From Strobilurus pachycystidiatus (lineage: Eukaryota > Basidiomycota > Agaricomycetes > Agaricales > Physalacriaceae): 64,000 bases of DNA. The notes beneath the pieces are model-generated. The model was given only the letters and a program-made list of their open reading frames with translations. It did not search any database and was not told the DNA's origin. The stretch spans positions 2,883,908 through 2,947,907 of the forward strand of contig JAHLMK010000006.1 in NCBI GenBank assembly GCA_019915135.1, in the 5' to 3' direction. The first letter of the stretch is position 1, and each line of letters begins with the position of its first letter. The position numbers and the translations under genes are program-made. Below are positions 11,404 to 23,529 of the stretch, piece by piece.

Positions 11404-13926
11404 TTGCGGATGTCAAGGCGGTCAAACAGCTTCGACGCGGACGACGGCTGCAGCAAGTCGACTAAGTTGGAGCTCCAGACATCTCCAGGTCGATCGACCG
11501 CTCACACGAAACTCCTTTCTAGGGCGATATACGGCAAAGCTACCGACGGCCAGAGCTCTCCTAATCTCGCGTCGCCCGCTACGCATCTCCCCAGCGTGAT
11601 ACCCCAATTGAAACCCGGATTCTTTTCCTCCCCTTTTTGGCGCTGGTTCAGCCTGCAACGTCAGTACCCTCTTTCAACCTGTCTCGCATAGCTTGACACT
11701 GGCATCCATCATCAGGGCCCATCCTTGACTCCTCTGAGTTCGCAGCCCGGTTCATAGCGCACTCGAAGGGCACTCATCCTCTCGGCCACGAAGGCAGGGT
11801 GCTCTCTCTGTTCCTGGTCGTCTGGGCTGCATCCTTCGGCGTCGGCGAGCATGGCAATCCCATGGAGCACGATGAGCACTCCTACGACGGCTCACACAGC
11901 AGAAGCACCCGTAGCGCCAGCTCCAGTTTGACGCGGATGCCCAAAGGCTCAAAAGCCCGTGCTGAAGATACCACCGATACTATGCTCAGAGAGCTCCTCG
12001 AGCTTGTCGAAGACCACAGCATGATGCGGAAACCTACTTGGGACGGCGTGCGCATCCTGCTACTTCTGCTACCTCTTTTGGAAGGTTTGCCTGAACTTCG
12101 GCCTTCTGGAATTTTCATTGAAGGCGCCTTCTAGACTCCAGCACTCTGGACAAACTTTCAGTCCGTGAAACCACGCTTTTGCAGGCACGATCGTTGTGCA
12201 TGCTTTCGTCGTCAATTAATACAACGCCACTACCAGCTGGTTCTGATGAAGCCCTTGCCCGGGCCCGCTTTTTTTGGTACGCCCATCTTCAGGAAGGAAT
12301 AAGTACCGGAATGCGCGGTGGCCGTCTGATCCAGTGAGTCTGAGAGTTTATTTCCCCTGTCCAATCCTAACTTTCTTCGACGCCAGAACGGAGGATGACC
12401 TTGACTCTTTCCAAGGCACTTTACCGCCGTACAATTTCAATATCAACTTGATCCCTTCGCCTGGCCCCCCATACTTGACGACGTCCAATCCCTATCTGCA
12501 GGTGACGCATCTCTTCTCGCTCCCTCTGCATTTCAGTGCCGTTAACGCAAGATGCATACCGTTCTGACGGGCGGGAAGGCATCTAGGAAAGTAGAAGAAG
12601 GGGGTGGTGTTGATGGAGAATGCATCAGAGCCATCTGGGATGGCCTCCATCGTTGTTGGCAAGAGTTCGAAAGTGTCAAGCGGCCCGGGGGGGGGGGGGG
12701 GGGATAGACAACGAAGATGACGGGCAGGTCGAAAGATTCGCTAGCGCATGGTAGGTACGTACGCCCACGCCTTCGTTGGCCCTCATGCTGAAAGTCGTTA
12801 ACTAGATATCCATATTCGAGAGCTGTGAGTACTGACTGCAACGAGGTCGTGCTGATTTCTGAACTCCGCATAGATAATGTCACTCGTGACGCACCCAAGG
12901 GTCTTCTCAACCGCTCGCGCCCCGCAACGTCTGTTTCGTCGCCGCAGCCTATGTTCTCAGCCCAATCGTCTCCGCACAGCTCATCCCAGGGCGGAGTCCT
13001 CCCCATATTACACGCTTCAACAATGGCACAGTTTGGCTGCGCGGAAGTGCTTGCGACTCCTTCCCAATGTCCTCGGCATTATCAAACACCATCTTTACTG
13101 TGACATCTCTGACAGCGCGGGTCTGTTCACGTGGGACGCTAGCCTTGTACGAGATGGATGCTACTACGCCGGCTTTCCGTGTGCGAACATGGACACCTCC
13201 TCCATTCTGGAGAACAGCCACCCGTACCTGAAACAGGAAGCAGACGCTCGTATGGATGGCCCAGAGCCGGCTCACTCCGCTTACATGCCCGCCTACGATT
13301 CCGAGGAGGGGGTTTGTTTATCATTGGCGGCTCTCAGTGAGATGCGCTGGGCCTTCCCGCACAAGTGAAGAATTACGAGAGACTCTTCACTTAGTGTGGG
13401 AGGATGGTAAAATGCGCGGCGAACAGTGCAGGCATTCAGCCAGCCTCACACCCCCATTTCCAAGCAGCATAACATGCAGAAGATGGAGAATCAGATGCGT
13501 TTCTCGAAACCTGGGGCTGAACAGCAGTACACCTCATCGTTCGTCGACGCCTACGGCCCGGTCGGCAAAATGGGGACCGCATCCCTTCAGCATCTTCCGC
13601 CGCTGAATGTCACCAACGTCGCTACTTCTCATTCTGGCCCGCTGACGGCTTACAGCACTGATAGCTCTGCGGGTGCTCACGGCCGGCCGTTTTCCACGCC
13701 ACCGGGAACCTCTACATCTACCTCAGGGACGAGTACGACAGGTACTGGGATGCGTTCTCCTGTCTTCTCGAGTCTTGTTTCCGTGCCTGCTTCCGGCATC
13801 AAGAGCGAGGGAGTGTTGTATGGGCACCACCCGGCTGTGATGGAGTCGTTCAACCTCAGTCCTCCGGGGACGGGACCAGCTGTGGTGGGTGCTGATGTCA
13901 ACGTGATGGTTGGGTACCATCATTGA
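11404..13926 (+). pseudogene. decayed fungal transcription-factor-like gene
   Basis: Successive fragments in different frames read like the middle homology region of fungal Zn(II)2Cys6 transcription factors: PGFFSSPFWRWF near 11610, a VWAASFGV segment near 11825, the stretch WDGVRILLLLLPLLEG near 12040, a GMRGGRLI motif near 12315, an SLPLHFSA segment near 12520, and an RDGCYYAGF...EMRWAF block near 13150-13350. A Ser/Thr/Pro-rich C-terminal part ends at 13926. Several frame changes, stops and a run of 17 G near 12687-12703 break it. No N-terminal zinc cluster is visible. Some breaks could be introns, but they are too many for an intact gene. The family assignment is from memory of the motifs. 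Confidence 0.5.
11440..11681 (+). repeat. 242-bp direct repeat, copy 2 (in context)
   Basis: The copy that sits in register with the decayed transcription-factor gene, so it is probably the source of copy 1 at 10969-11210. Confidence 0.75.
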
Positions 13927-15029
13927 CCGCACTCTGCGCGCACTGTCAGCAACGGCTTCATGGACTTTGCTTCAACGGGCCCAGCTACCTTGTCATAGGC
14001 GGAAGGAATTGACCTGGCGAAGACGCGAGCGGCTACTATCATTAGGGCTCGGACTGACCACGAAAGGACCCCTCTCCAAAAGCCAACTCTTGTACATTAT
14101 CATCTGTGCTATTGTCGTTGGCATCCACCTCTACACTATTAGTAGTACCGCTAGTCGTCTTATATTATTGGCATTTATCTTTCCATCGTATCATCTATAG
14201 TGTATGTACATCAGAGCTCCGTGGTCCTTTGCTTTCAATTATTGCTGTTCGTATGATTTGCTACTGCTGCCTAATTAGATCATGATCGAGTTATTGAATG
14301 GGTATCAGGGGCATTCATCTCGAGCTTATTTCAAGCCTTCGTAGCCGAGGCTGTACGCAACGCTCGCGGTTATGTAAAGTATTCTGAACCTTTCCTAGGA
14401 GCAACACGAGTCAGAGGAGACTCCGGGATCAGTGATTTGCTGGTAAACACTTACCTTAGCCCACGGAGAAGAGCCTGCGAAATTTGGACATGATTCGACA
14501 AATGAATACCTGACGCGACAATCAAGTGTGTGGGGCTCGTGCCAGCAGTGTCCGAGCGTACCAGCAGCCTGCGTGAGTATTTACGGCATGTCAAAGGCTC
14601 ATCTGCCACTCTGGCCGCCACTACTTCGCTGAGTGCCGTATTGAGTTGCATAATGGGTCACGTCTTCTCTGTGCGGCTCTCGTGATGCGGAAGGCCACGA
14701 AAGGGACAGGTCAGGTTGGGATTCCTTCGGAATCGGATGTTTGGGGAAAAGATGAGCATGCCCATCAGACTGGGGACAGATCGCGGAGAGATTCTCAAAA
14801 CTTCTTTCGAATGGAAGTCCAAGTATCGCCGTCGGAGGATAGGGTGCGTTCTGGTGTCCCAACGAAGGCATACAATTAGCGAAGCTGAATTTAGGGCCTG
14901 AGAGGCGTATCTGGGAAGGAAAGACTCAGGAACTGTCCATTCCTCTGTATGCGAAGAAAGGGGACCTCGGGCCCCTTGGCTACGTATAGGATCCAATCGA
15001 ACTTTGGAAGGGTCAGCGATGACAGTCAA
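13927..15029. other. no recognised feature
   Basis: Reading frames on both strands are short and none continues across plausible introns. I see no repeat or RNA gene. Confidence 0.4.
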
Positions 15030-15590
15030 CAAGAGCTATTGCCTATGATGTGTCGGGCAGAAAAGGGCACGGCGAGGTTCGGTGTCCACGAAGTTGTGCA
15101 CCAGACATCATACACACTGTCATTGGCAGAACCAGCTAGAACCTGTTTGGACCCGAGAATTTGTTCTGCGCACAGAGAAGAGAAATTGTCGCCTGAACAG
15201 GAACCTCTTGCCACTGCAATCCATTTCACAATCTCAAAGAGGCGCCGGACGCTACTACGACGCCTCGGAGCAATGTCAATGTCAAAACGAGGTCATAAGA
15301 CAAGACAAGACGGAAGATGGGAGGAATTTCCGTTGCCTGGAAACCATCAAGACGTTTGTGTAGAACTCCGGCGTGCCAGTGGCAGCGTTCAAAGGCGGTC
15401 AAGGGCATTACGATGAGCGCAGATAGATTAGTCATGTGGCTCAGGGTGAAAATATAAGGATACTCAGTGTATATAACGATTGGTCCAGGTTGACGGTACT
15501 TACGAATTTGCTTGTTGTGGAAGTCTCGGTGATTAGGCCCTTGCTCAAAGAGGAAAACAAGAAACAGATGAAGTAGAGAGCGAATTTCAT
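15030..15590 (-). pseudogene. possible remnant of a secreted-protein gene
   Basis: A minus-strand ATG at 15590-15588 opens a short hydrophobic leader (MKFALYFICFLF then SS) that looks like a signal peptide, followed by a GTAAGT donor. Further along the same strand, 15029-15229 encodes a cysteine-containing Ser/Gly/Asn-rich stretch typical of small secreted proteins. I could not join the two in one frame, so a broken gene is the most that can be claimed. Confidence 0.25.
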
Positions 15591-15782
15591 TGTAGGGGAG
15601 CCACACAGATGGAAGTAGCGTTTTGGGAGATTCAGTCGAACTCGAGCCTCCACCCTAGACCGCGGACCGCCACACCCAGGGATTGTCTCGGCGAATCCCG
15701 ATCGTCGCAGGCTATAAGCCACAGCAACTGAACCCATCCACTGGTTATATAATCAAAGGTGTCACATTTTGTTACCACCACC

Positions 15783-17442
15783 ATGGGAAGCCGTTGCCTT
15801 CGCTCCCACCAACCGGAGCGGGTTCAGTCGTTTCGTGAAGTCTTTTCCACGATTGAGGCTGAGCTCATGACCAGGTCATGCACCCCCAGCGACGCGGAAT
15901 TAGTAGCCAAGTGGCTGCCCTCCTGCACCGATTTGGAGACAGCTGGTCTCTTTTGCGACATCTGTGGCGGACCGGTGGTTGCTGTCTTTGTCCAAGGCCT
16001 CACCAAGGCAATGCCAGTCGTACTCGCACTTAGTCCCCGCGCAAGTCGACCTTTCGCCCAACTCATGATGTGCATCAGTGACGCCCTTGAATGCGAAGGT
16101 GTCTTGCAAAACGCTCGACAAAGCCGACAGTTCCACCTCGGTTTTTTGCGTGTTTGGATGCACTGCTTCTGCAGTGAGGACGCTGGGCCATGCGCTAGGC
16201 AACTCGCCTCGGATATCTTTGACCGTTACAGTTGGCCAGCCGAGGAAGGTTTTCTATCCGACGTTACCCACGTCCTCGACTGCGACCTCTCCTTTCCTGT
16301 CCATCTGGCCATTGGGGCACTTACCCACCGCAGGAGTGACCCGGATCTCTGGCACTGTTTGTGCTTTCTCTTCCATACTGGAAAGGCTTTTGCGGTCAAT
16401 TCAAAAGCCCTCCCGGAACTGCTAGCCCGTATAGGCCTCCCCTACCTGCACTACATCCGCGCCACAAGCGTGAGCAAATCTGGCCTCGCCCTCGACATTC
16501 GTACAATCTGCCTGAAATCCATCACCACCATCATCGACAGCGACCACGCCACGGTCTTGGACCTACTTTGCGAAGGTCTCTTGGAGGCACTTTTTACCAT
16601 TTCATGGGAGTCCGAAGCATTGGGACAGATGGCGAAATTGGCCTTGGCGTATTTATTTCCTCTCAGCATCCATCCCAATGTGACTCATCGCCTTGCCAAA
16701 TGCATGCGACGTGTCACTCGCCAGCCCAACCTTATTGTACGAAATGGCAACACCTCGCCCCTAGGTCCGTACTGGAAGCTCCTCTTCAGCGATGTACGTG
16801 ACAGGGAGCATGCCTTCAAGGAAATGTACTCCCAATGCGACAACAACCAAGTGAGTTCCTTTTTTTTTTTTTTTTTTTTTTGGGTCTTCCTTTTCTCTCT
16901 GACGACAACATACTGATAATTACCCTGCCCTGCCCAGTGTTCCAACACTGGAACTGACCTATTTAAGCCGTGCACTGGGTGTTACGCGCAGAGCTATTGC
17001 GACAAGACCTGCCAAAGGCGGCACTGGTACGCCTCCCACCGAGAGACTTGTACTGAGCACGGTACGAGGACTTCGATATTCAGACACCTCACTCAACACT
17101 TCGGCAGATGGGCGTGGGACCACTTATATGTTTCGCAATCTCTTTCGCGAGGTCGACCTCGTCACAGATGACATCCTTGAGCTGGTTACCGAACAGCGAC
17201 TTGACGCCGGATTCCCCGCTGTCGGTGAACCGGGAACGTCGTATTTGGCCTTCCGTGGCCATCCTGACGGTGTGACCGAAATAGACCTGATTGCTCATTG
17301 TGACATTCGGCGAGGCTGCGTAGAGTTGTCTTTCACTGCCGCACTTGGGAAAACAAAGCCCAAGCTCGGCTTCTCGTACAAACTAGGTCCAAAAACGATT
17401 GACACTCGCCTTCCACTACCCGAAGGCATGTGGGTGTTTTAG
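15783..17442 (+). CDS. MYND-type zinc-finger protein, 508 aa
   Basis: Three exons, 15783-16850, 16938-17061 and 17108-17442, keep one open frame of 509 codons including the stop. The start is the ATG in ACCACCACCATGG, a strong context; an upstream in-frame GTG is unlikely. Exon 1 encodes a long helical, Leu/Ala-rich N-terminal region. The MYND finger (C-x2-C, YC, C, H, C spacing) begins at the exon 1/2 border, around residues 350-395, and a hydrophilic tail follows. MYND fingers bind partner proteins rather than DNA. Such genes are expanded in mushroom fungi and their roles are mostly unknown. Intron 1 contains a run of 22 T. The paralogue at 5158-5840 has the same intron positions. Confidence 0.75.
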
Positions 17443-18090
17443 TTCTGCGCCACATGCCCAGTCCCTCACATGATGGTATGCGATGGAAGGAAGCCCTCCT
17501 TCTACGCTATGAAAACATCTTCGTATTGATTCCGCAAAATTTTACCCTTGTTTACCTTGTCTTCATTTTCCCAATGGGCTTCCTCAGATGTGCACCTTTG
17601 TACGCTTGCCCTCTCTCACCAGCAATCACAGAGTTTTTTTGTTTTTTATTTTTTGTTGAGTGGAGTTTGAGCATGGAGCCTATAGTTCAAGCTGAGGTAT
17701 TCTCGGCGAAGGCGCCACAATCGGCAAATGCTCATCCGCCAGTCTCCCTGGACATAATGTAGCGCGGTTCGTGAGTTTCATTTCACTCGTAAAGGTAAGC
17801 AGTAAAATGACAATATGTACATTGGATAGAACCGCATCAGCAACTCGTCCCGATCGGTTGCCGAGGTTGTCAGGAGGTTGTCGCCTGGCCGAAAACCCCA
17901 AACCTCACAACCTCGCAACCTCTGTCCGAAATTGTCACAACCTCACCCGGGGTACCACACCACCACTGGGTCCCCCTCGCATCCGACTGCAAATTCCACC
18001 GGTCATCATTGACAGATATATTTTAAAAGCTCAATTCACAGGCTAGGTCTCCTCCTGACGAACTTCCCTTAATGTAGTCTACCCATCCGG
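17443..18090. other. intergenic, nothing recognised
   Basis: A convergent intergenic region between the MYND gene and the large minus-strand gene. Only short frames are present; there is a T-rich stretch near 17636-17652. Confidence 0.5.
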
Positions 18091-21000
18091 TCAGTCTGCG
18101 GAAATCATACAACTTGTGGTACGTACATTTGCTCTCTGTATGGACTCCTCCAGTTGACTATTTGACAATGCAGGCCAAGACGGGAGTTTGTCTTTATATT
18201 GGGACAGATGCTCCTGGCTGAGGATGTTGTAGCTTTGCTCTGTACTGATCCTTTCCCAACGGTGCGTCTTGCATAAGAAATGTTCGAGGAAGTTTGTGGA
18301 GAAGACGATGCGGCGGCGGGTGTCCTCGTCCAAGACGCGTCCCAGATAGTCATATGTCACCACAAAGGCCGTAATCCGCGCATCAACGGATTCAACGTTG
18401 AACCCAAGACCTCGGAGGCCAGAACTCGCTCCGTGGTCTTCGCTCATGAGCCACTTGACCATGTCCTTCACCGTGGCGGCCTGAAGGATACCAGTGATAT
18501 GAAGATTGTTGCCCATCTGTAACACGGTGATGCCCGACTTCATGCCGACCAACGCGAGACTATCCATCAAGCGCATGTACCGCGCAAAGGGAATCTTCCT
18601 CTCATCAGGGACCGTGACCGGATCCACCCCAAACATCCCAAACTCCGTGAGCAACTTCTGCCACCCTTCTGCCACAGCGTCATCCCAATACGGCGCAAAC
18701 TTTTCCCACAATGTCCACGGCACTCCATCTACAACTGGGTGTAGTGCGAGCCAGTGATTGGGCTGGCCATATACGCTCATATTAGCCAAGGGGGGTTGCA
18801 GGCCTCCTCCAGGCTCGCTCCGCAACTCTTCCAACACGCTGAAGCGGCGTATCGTGGTCTCGAGGTTTCCAAAAGGCGGTTTCAGGTCGGCAAGACTTTG
18901 AGAGGTGACGCCACCCTGGCCGGTGCCGACGTAGACCATCAGTTCTGACAGGCCTGACCTCGTAGTCAGAACTCCTCCGCCATAGTACTTTCGCACGAGG
19001 GCAGCACTCTGGTTGTGGTGACGGATCGGCTCAAGTTGCTCCGCGGGTACTTTCTCTGTCGTACCCCATATCAAATGCTGGCCCTGCATGAACCGCCTGT
19101 GCCGTTCATCGAGTGGGGCGGTGTCGTTCACGTAGCGTACCCCCTCCTCCAGAACCAATTGCAGTTTGGCCCATTGCAGGGACTCAACACCACCGGGCAC
19201 AACGTCCTGCGGCACTAAATCCTTTGTGGGCTGCACACGCCCTCCCTTCTTTCTTGGTTCCAAAACAGTCTCTGTGTCCTCAATTCCTTCCCTCACAGCC
19301 CTCGTTGGTGCCATGAAAGCTCTCTCCGAGGACCCCACTGCCGCCAGTTGACACTCGATGACACGTTTCATGTCCCCGACCATGAGCCGGAGATCGCCTG
19401 CCGGGGTCTTGAACAAGTCCATGTCGAGGGTTCCCGTCAACAGACCCTTGACGGTCTTTTTGCTGGACAGGAAATCCGTCGACACCAAGCTCATTGGGTC
19501 TCGCAAGACAAGGCCCATCGACGGGAAGTAGAAGATGCCGTCGCCCCCAAAGGCATGTTTCAGCGACTTGAGGACATATGCCCTGAGAATCACGCTTAAT
19601 CGCATGTCCTCGCCACCTGAGGTGTCTCTAGAACCCACGCTGAAACACTCCAACGTCGCAAAGGCGGGCAAGAGAAAGTGAACCTCCAGGACATACGCCA
19701 ACAGGGCCCTCAATGCGTCGGCTCGTCCGCTAATCGTCGATATGCCCCTCTTCAACAAGCCGTCCAGTCTCAGGATGACTCTGGCGGCACCCGACTCATC
19801 TTTCCTCAAAACCCCGTAAAGATTTCCTGGCAGAGACAAGATGTTCTCGTCAACCTCCGGTCCGGCGATTTTTTGCCACTCCGCGAAATCGCGCTTTGGC
19901 GTGTCAAAGTCCCATTCCGTGAGCTCCGGACGGTCTCTCTTCCGGGAGTTCTTCTTCTTTTTCTCTCCGCGCCTCTCCTCGATGCCGTCTTTCCGCAATT
20001 GCTCCGCCTGACACCAATCCCATATGAATTCCAGATGTCTAAGGAGCAAGACCAGACCCGGGATGGTGATGGTCTTGCTCGCGACGCTGAAGCGTGCATC
20101 ATCTGTGACACCCCTTGGCCAGTGGTCAACCAGGCCTTTGATGACCTTTGGGCCAATCGTCGTGAGCCATTCGCCGAGATAAATTGTCACGCGACACAGG
20201 TGGGCGTCGGCGCTCAACATCAGAACATGGGAGACAGCAGAGGTGACGCTGGTGGCACGAATGGTCTTCGCCGCCCCGACGTTCCATTGGATGACCTTCA
20301 ACAAGCTGTCCACCGTCCAATTCTCGTCCCCTTGCCCAACGTTGGCCTCGTAATCGCTCATGGCGGTCGCTTCGGTTAACAGCCTGCCCGCTGAGTTTTT
20401 CGTTGACGACAGAGCACGCAGGTCGACGCTAGTTTGGATATAGGCCCGCCTGGCCACTGCGTCCTCGTAATGCTTGGTCAGCTCCAGCCTCGCGACCAGC
20501 GTCGAAAGCTTTACTGTGTTCCACTTTGTCTGTTTGCCCCCCACATCCGTAGTGAGACCCTCACGCGGATACGCGCACTCGCAGATTTTGGGGATGGGGA
20601 GATTATGGTCCTGACAGAACAACAACAGCAGTCGCGCTCCTGTGCGACTTCTACACCCAGCGTAAGTTGATTCTCATCAGTACATGGAGAAATACTCACG
20701 CCAGTGAAGTGTCTCGTACGTCTGTCACTGAGTCGTCCTCCCACTTCACTTGATAGTGCCGCTACCGAGCGTCAAGGGTGAGGAGCATCACACATGCCAG
20801 AACCTGCGACTTACCTTTTGCTGAATCACTCTGGTACTCAAAATTTTCGTCGGCTTCAAATCCTTTGAGCGCTTGGTACTGCGGGGCACGCCTTTGTCTC
20901 CCTCCGCTGGCGATCCCTCATTCACGCTTCTCCCCTGCTGATCAGCGCTTTGGCAAGTGAAACGCCAACCCGGGACTGGTTCCTCCTCCTCCTCCTCCTC

Positions 21001-23396
21001 CTCATCGTGAAGGTGTCCCCCCCCCGGTGCGTCGTCGGCATCTATCGTTCCATCTGCCATCACGACGTCCTCGGTGAATTGAGGATTGTTGTTGACAACC
21101 GTCCCGTCTGCCATCACAATATCCTCGGCGATCGCAGGACCTTGGCGAACAGGGCGCTGAATGACGCGTGCCCGAGGGCCATTCTGGACCGCGACGGCAC
21201 TGTCCTTCTTGGGGCATTCGTCCACCTGTGCATCCGCCTGCGTCGCACGGGCCAATTGTTTGGGTTTCCTCAACTGTCCCAACTCCTTCATCGTTATGGC
21301 AATGTAGTGTTGCCGGCAGGCCAGCCAATACCACTTGTAAACGCGTCGCCGCACCCAGATTTCCTCCCAACCCATGCTCGCCACCGTAGGATACGAATCA
21401 TTCTGTCTCGTGCATCCGAACAGCTTGTGGACAACGGCCTGCCTGTCCCGCAATGGATTCTCATCCAAACAACCCATTCCTGCCATCATCTGCCCGATTT
21501 CAGTCTCCTTCCTCAGGTAGTAATCGTAGGCGTCTCCCATATGATGCCTTCCATACTCATCATACGAGTGCACGTACGGGAGGTCCTGCTTGTGCAAATC
21601 GTTTCCCCGTCCCGTCGGTTGCTGGACAGCAATGGGGACGGTGTGGTCCATCGCCGCGGCACTGATGTACTCTACCAGCACCATCCTGTTCGCCTTGCCT
21701 ACTGTCTCCCATATTGTGCAGATTTCGGCCAAAGGTGCGTCTGGCTCGCACAATGTGCTGAGTTTCTCCCCAATCACCCCGGGACTCTCCCCCCCATGGA
21801 GGTCACGGCCGTTAAAGATTGCGAAGCAGGCGGCAGCGTTCAATTCGGGGATGTACAAGCCATGGCGGAGAAAGTGGAAGGACCCAGCGAATGCGTTTGG
21901 CTGCTTGGGCAGACGGAAGAGGAATGTACACTTTGTGAAAGCCGTTGGCGCGTCTTTGTTGTCCCCGTGCTCTCGACCGTGGTGACCCCCAATGGCGACA
22001 ACCAAGGACGTCAGCGCTTCCACAAAGTCCGTCCCTTCAGCAGGCATCTCCAGAGCGAGGACCATAGATCGGTTTGCCTGTATCATGACGGCGCCTAGCC
22101 CAAACCCACCGATGCAGAACACATTGTTCCTGCTCATCTGGAATCGGATATTCTCCCATTCGAAGCGTGTCAAGGAAACAGGCATCAACAAGGACCAGAA
22201 GTAGTTTAGGATGATTCCTGCCTCCCACTCCACGTCGAGTATGTCGCTGTCCCGCACGTTCTTCGGCATATGCAGGAATCCGTCCCTCAAGTTCAGGACG
22301 GTAGCCGCCAAGGAACTGCTGACGTTCGCGACATAACGGGCTTCGTCATCAGCCATTCCAGCGGGCAGTGGCGCCTCATATCCGGCCTCATCCGCGCTCC
22401 AATCCGTATCTTCGTCCTCCTCAGCTCTCCCAACCTCCCCGCCTTCCTGCGCCAAGCCTTTCACTGTCACCAATGTCGATTTCGAGCCGCGATCCTTCTT
22501 CTTCTCCTTGGCCGCCTGCCGAGCTCCCCGCGTGTGGCGATCATTACCCCGAAGAGAAGCATCCGCCAGGCCCCGATGGTAGACGCCATCTCCGTCCTTC
22601 CAACCCCATGTCAGCTGGAGCAGCCTGTCCAAATTCCTATTTATGTCCTTGTGAAACCTGGGCGGTAGGATACTCAACATAGAGCCTCTGTCGTGCACAC
22701 AGACAACGGTGATCAACAACTCCGGGGTCCCCGCTGCCGGAACGACGTATGGTACGCCGACTTCGACCGCAATCATGGAAGCCAGCGGCTGGGGTGTCAG
22801 GGATCCATCCGTACCCAAGGTTCGCCTCAGCGGGGGGATGACTGTCCTCACCAGACGGGACTTCTCCATCTCCCTAGTCGGGTATTCCCTGTCCAGCACA
22901 TACCCCCACCCACACAACCAGCGATTGTTCCTCGCCAAGTGGGCACTCGGAGCTTGGGGTAAACGCGGGAAAACATCATCTGGCTGGTCGATTTGCTTTG
23001 GTGACAAAGTTTGCGGCAAGTCGGCTGCCCAGGGGATCAGACAAATGTCTTCCTCCTTCCACTCCATCTCGAAATTGACGACCTTTGGATCCAACGCGGG
23101 GTCCGCCGCCTCATACTTGTAGTTCTTTGGGACTTGGCCTGCATGCCATGGAAAAAAAATCAAACATAAATTTAAAAAAATTAGTGTCAATTCCAGTAAC
23201 TCAGCGTCCACGTACGTTTCTCCTCCTCTGTCAAGCTAAACGACAAGCCTGCAATTCGGAAGCTTAGGGGACTCTCTCAAAGCAATTATGGGTGTATTCT
23301 CACTATTCCACGGAAGGGACCATCGCTCACCCGCCTCATAGAGCGAATCATGATCGCCCTTCTCTGTTCCGTCAATGCTTGAGCGATTGATTCCAT
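18091..23396 (-). CDS. large protein, 1,655 aa, with 2OG-Fe(II) dioxygenase-like motif
   Basis: Four exons (23331-23396, 23216-23273, 20815-23138, 18091-20610) join in phase through GT-AG introns of 57, 77 and 204 nt into one open frame, so the gene looks intact. Around residues 430-525 there is an H-G-D, a distal His in RDLHGG about 57 residues later, then NRMVLVEY. This order (HxD...H...R before a beta strand) matches the iron and 2-oxoglutarate ligands of double-stranded beta-helix dioxygenases, a superfamily that includes the TET/JBP enzymes expanded in basidiomycetes. Glu-, Asp- and Lys-rich linkers separate this from a C-terminal 840-residue half that I do not recognise. That half begins with a small Cys-containing segment (ICECAY). 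The enzyme class is an inference from spacing; TET/JBP membership is only a possibility. It is divergent from the primase gene. Confidence 0.65.
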
Positions 23397-23529
23397 TGAT
23401 CGAGAGATCTACTCACTCCTTGTGTCCTTGTCTGGATCAATCATTTGTCCAAGAGTAAAAAACTTACCGTGGGAACCGAGGTTTAGGGATGACATCACGT
23501 GCTCCATACTTTCCCGAATCCTCACCCCA
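23397..23529. promoter_or_regulatory. shared divergent promoter region
   Basis: 133 bp separate the start codons of the large minus-strand gene and the plus-strand primase gene, so both promoters must overlap here. I see no clear TATA box. Confidence 0.4.

Noticed and set aside
20950..22098. 382-aa plus-strand frame
   Set aside because: It is the antisense shadow of the large minus-strand gene, which has an in-phase exon structure and motifs.
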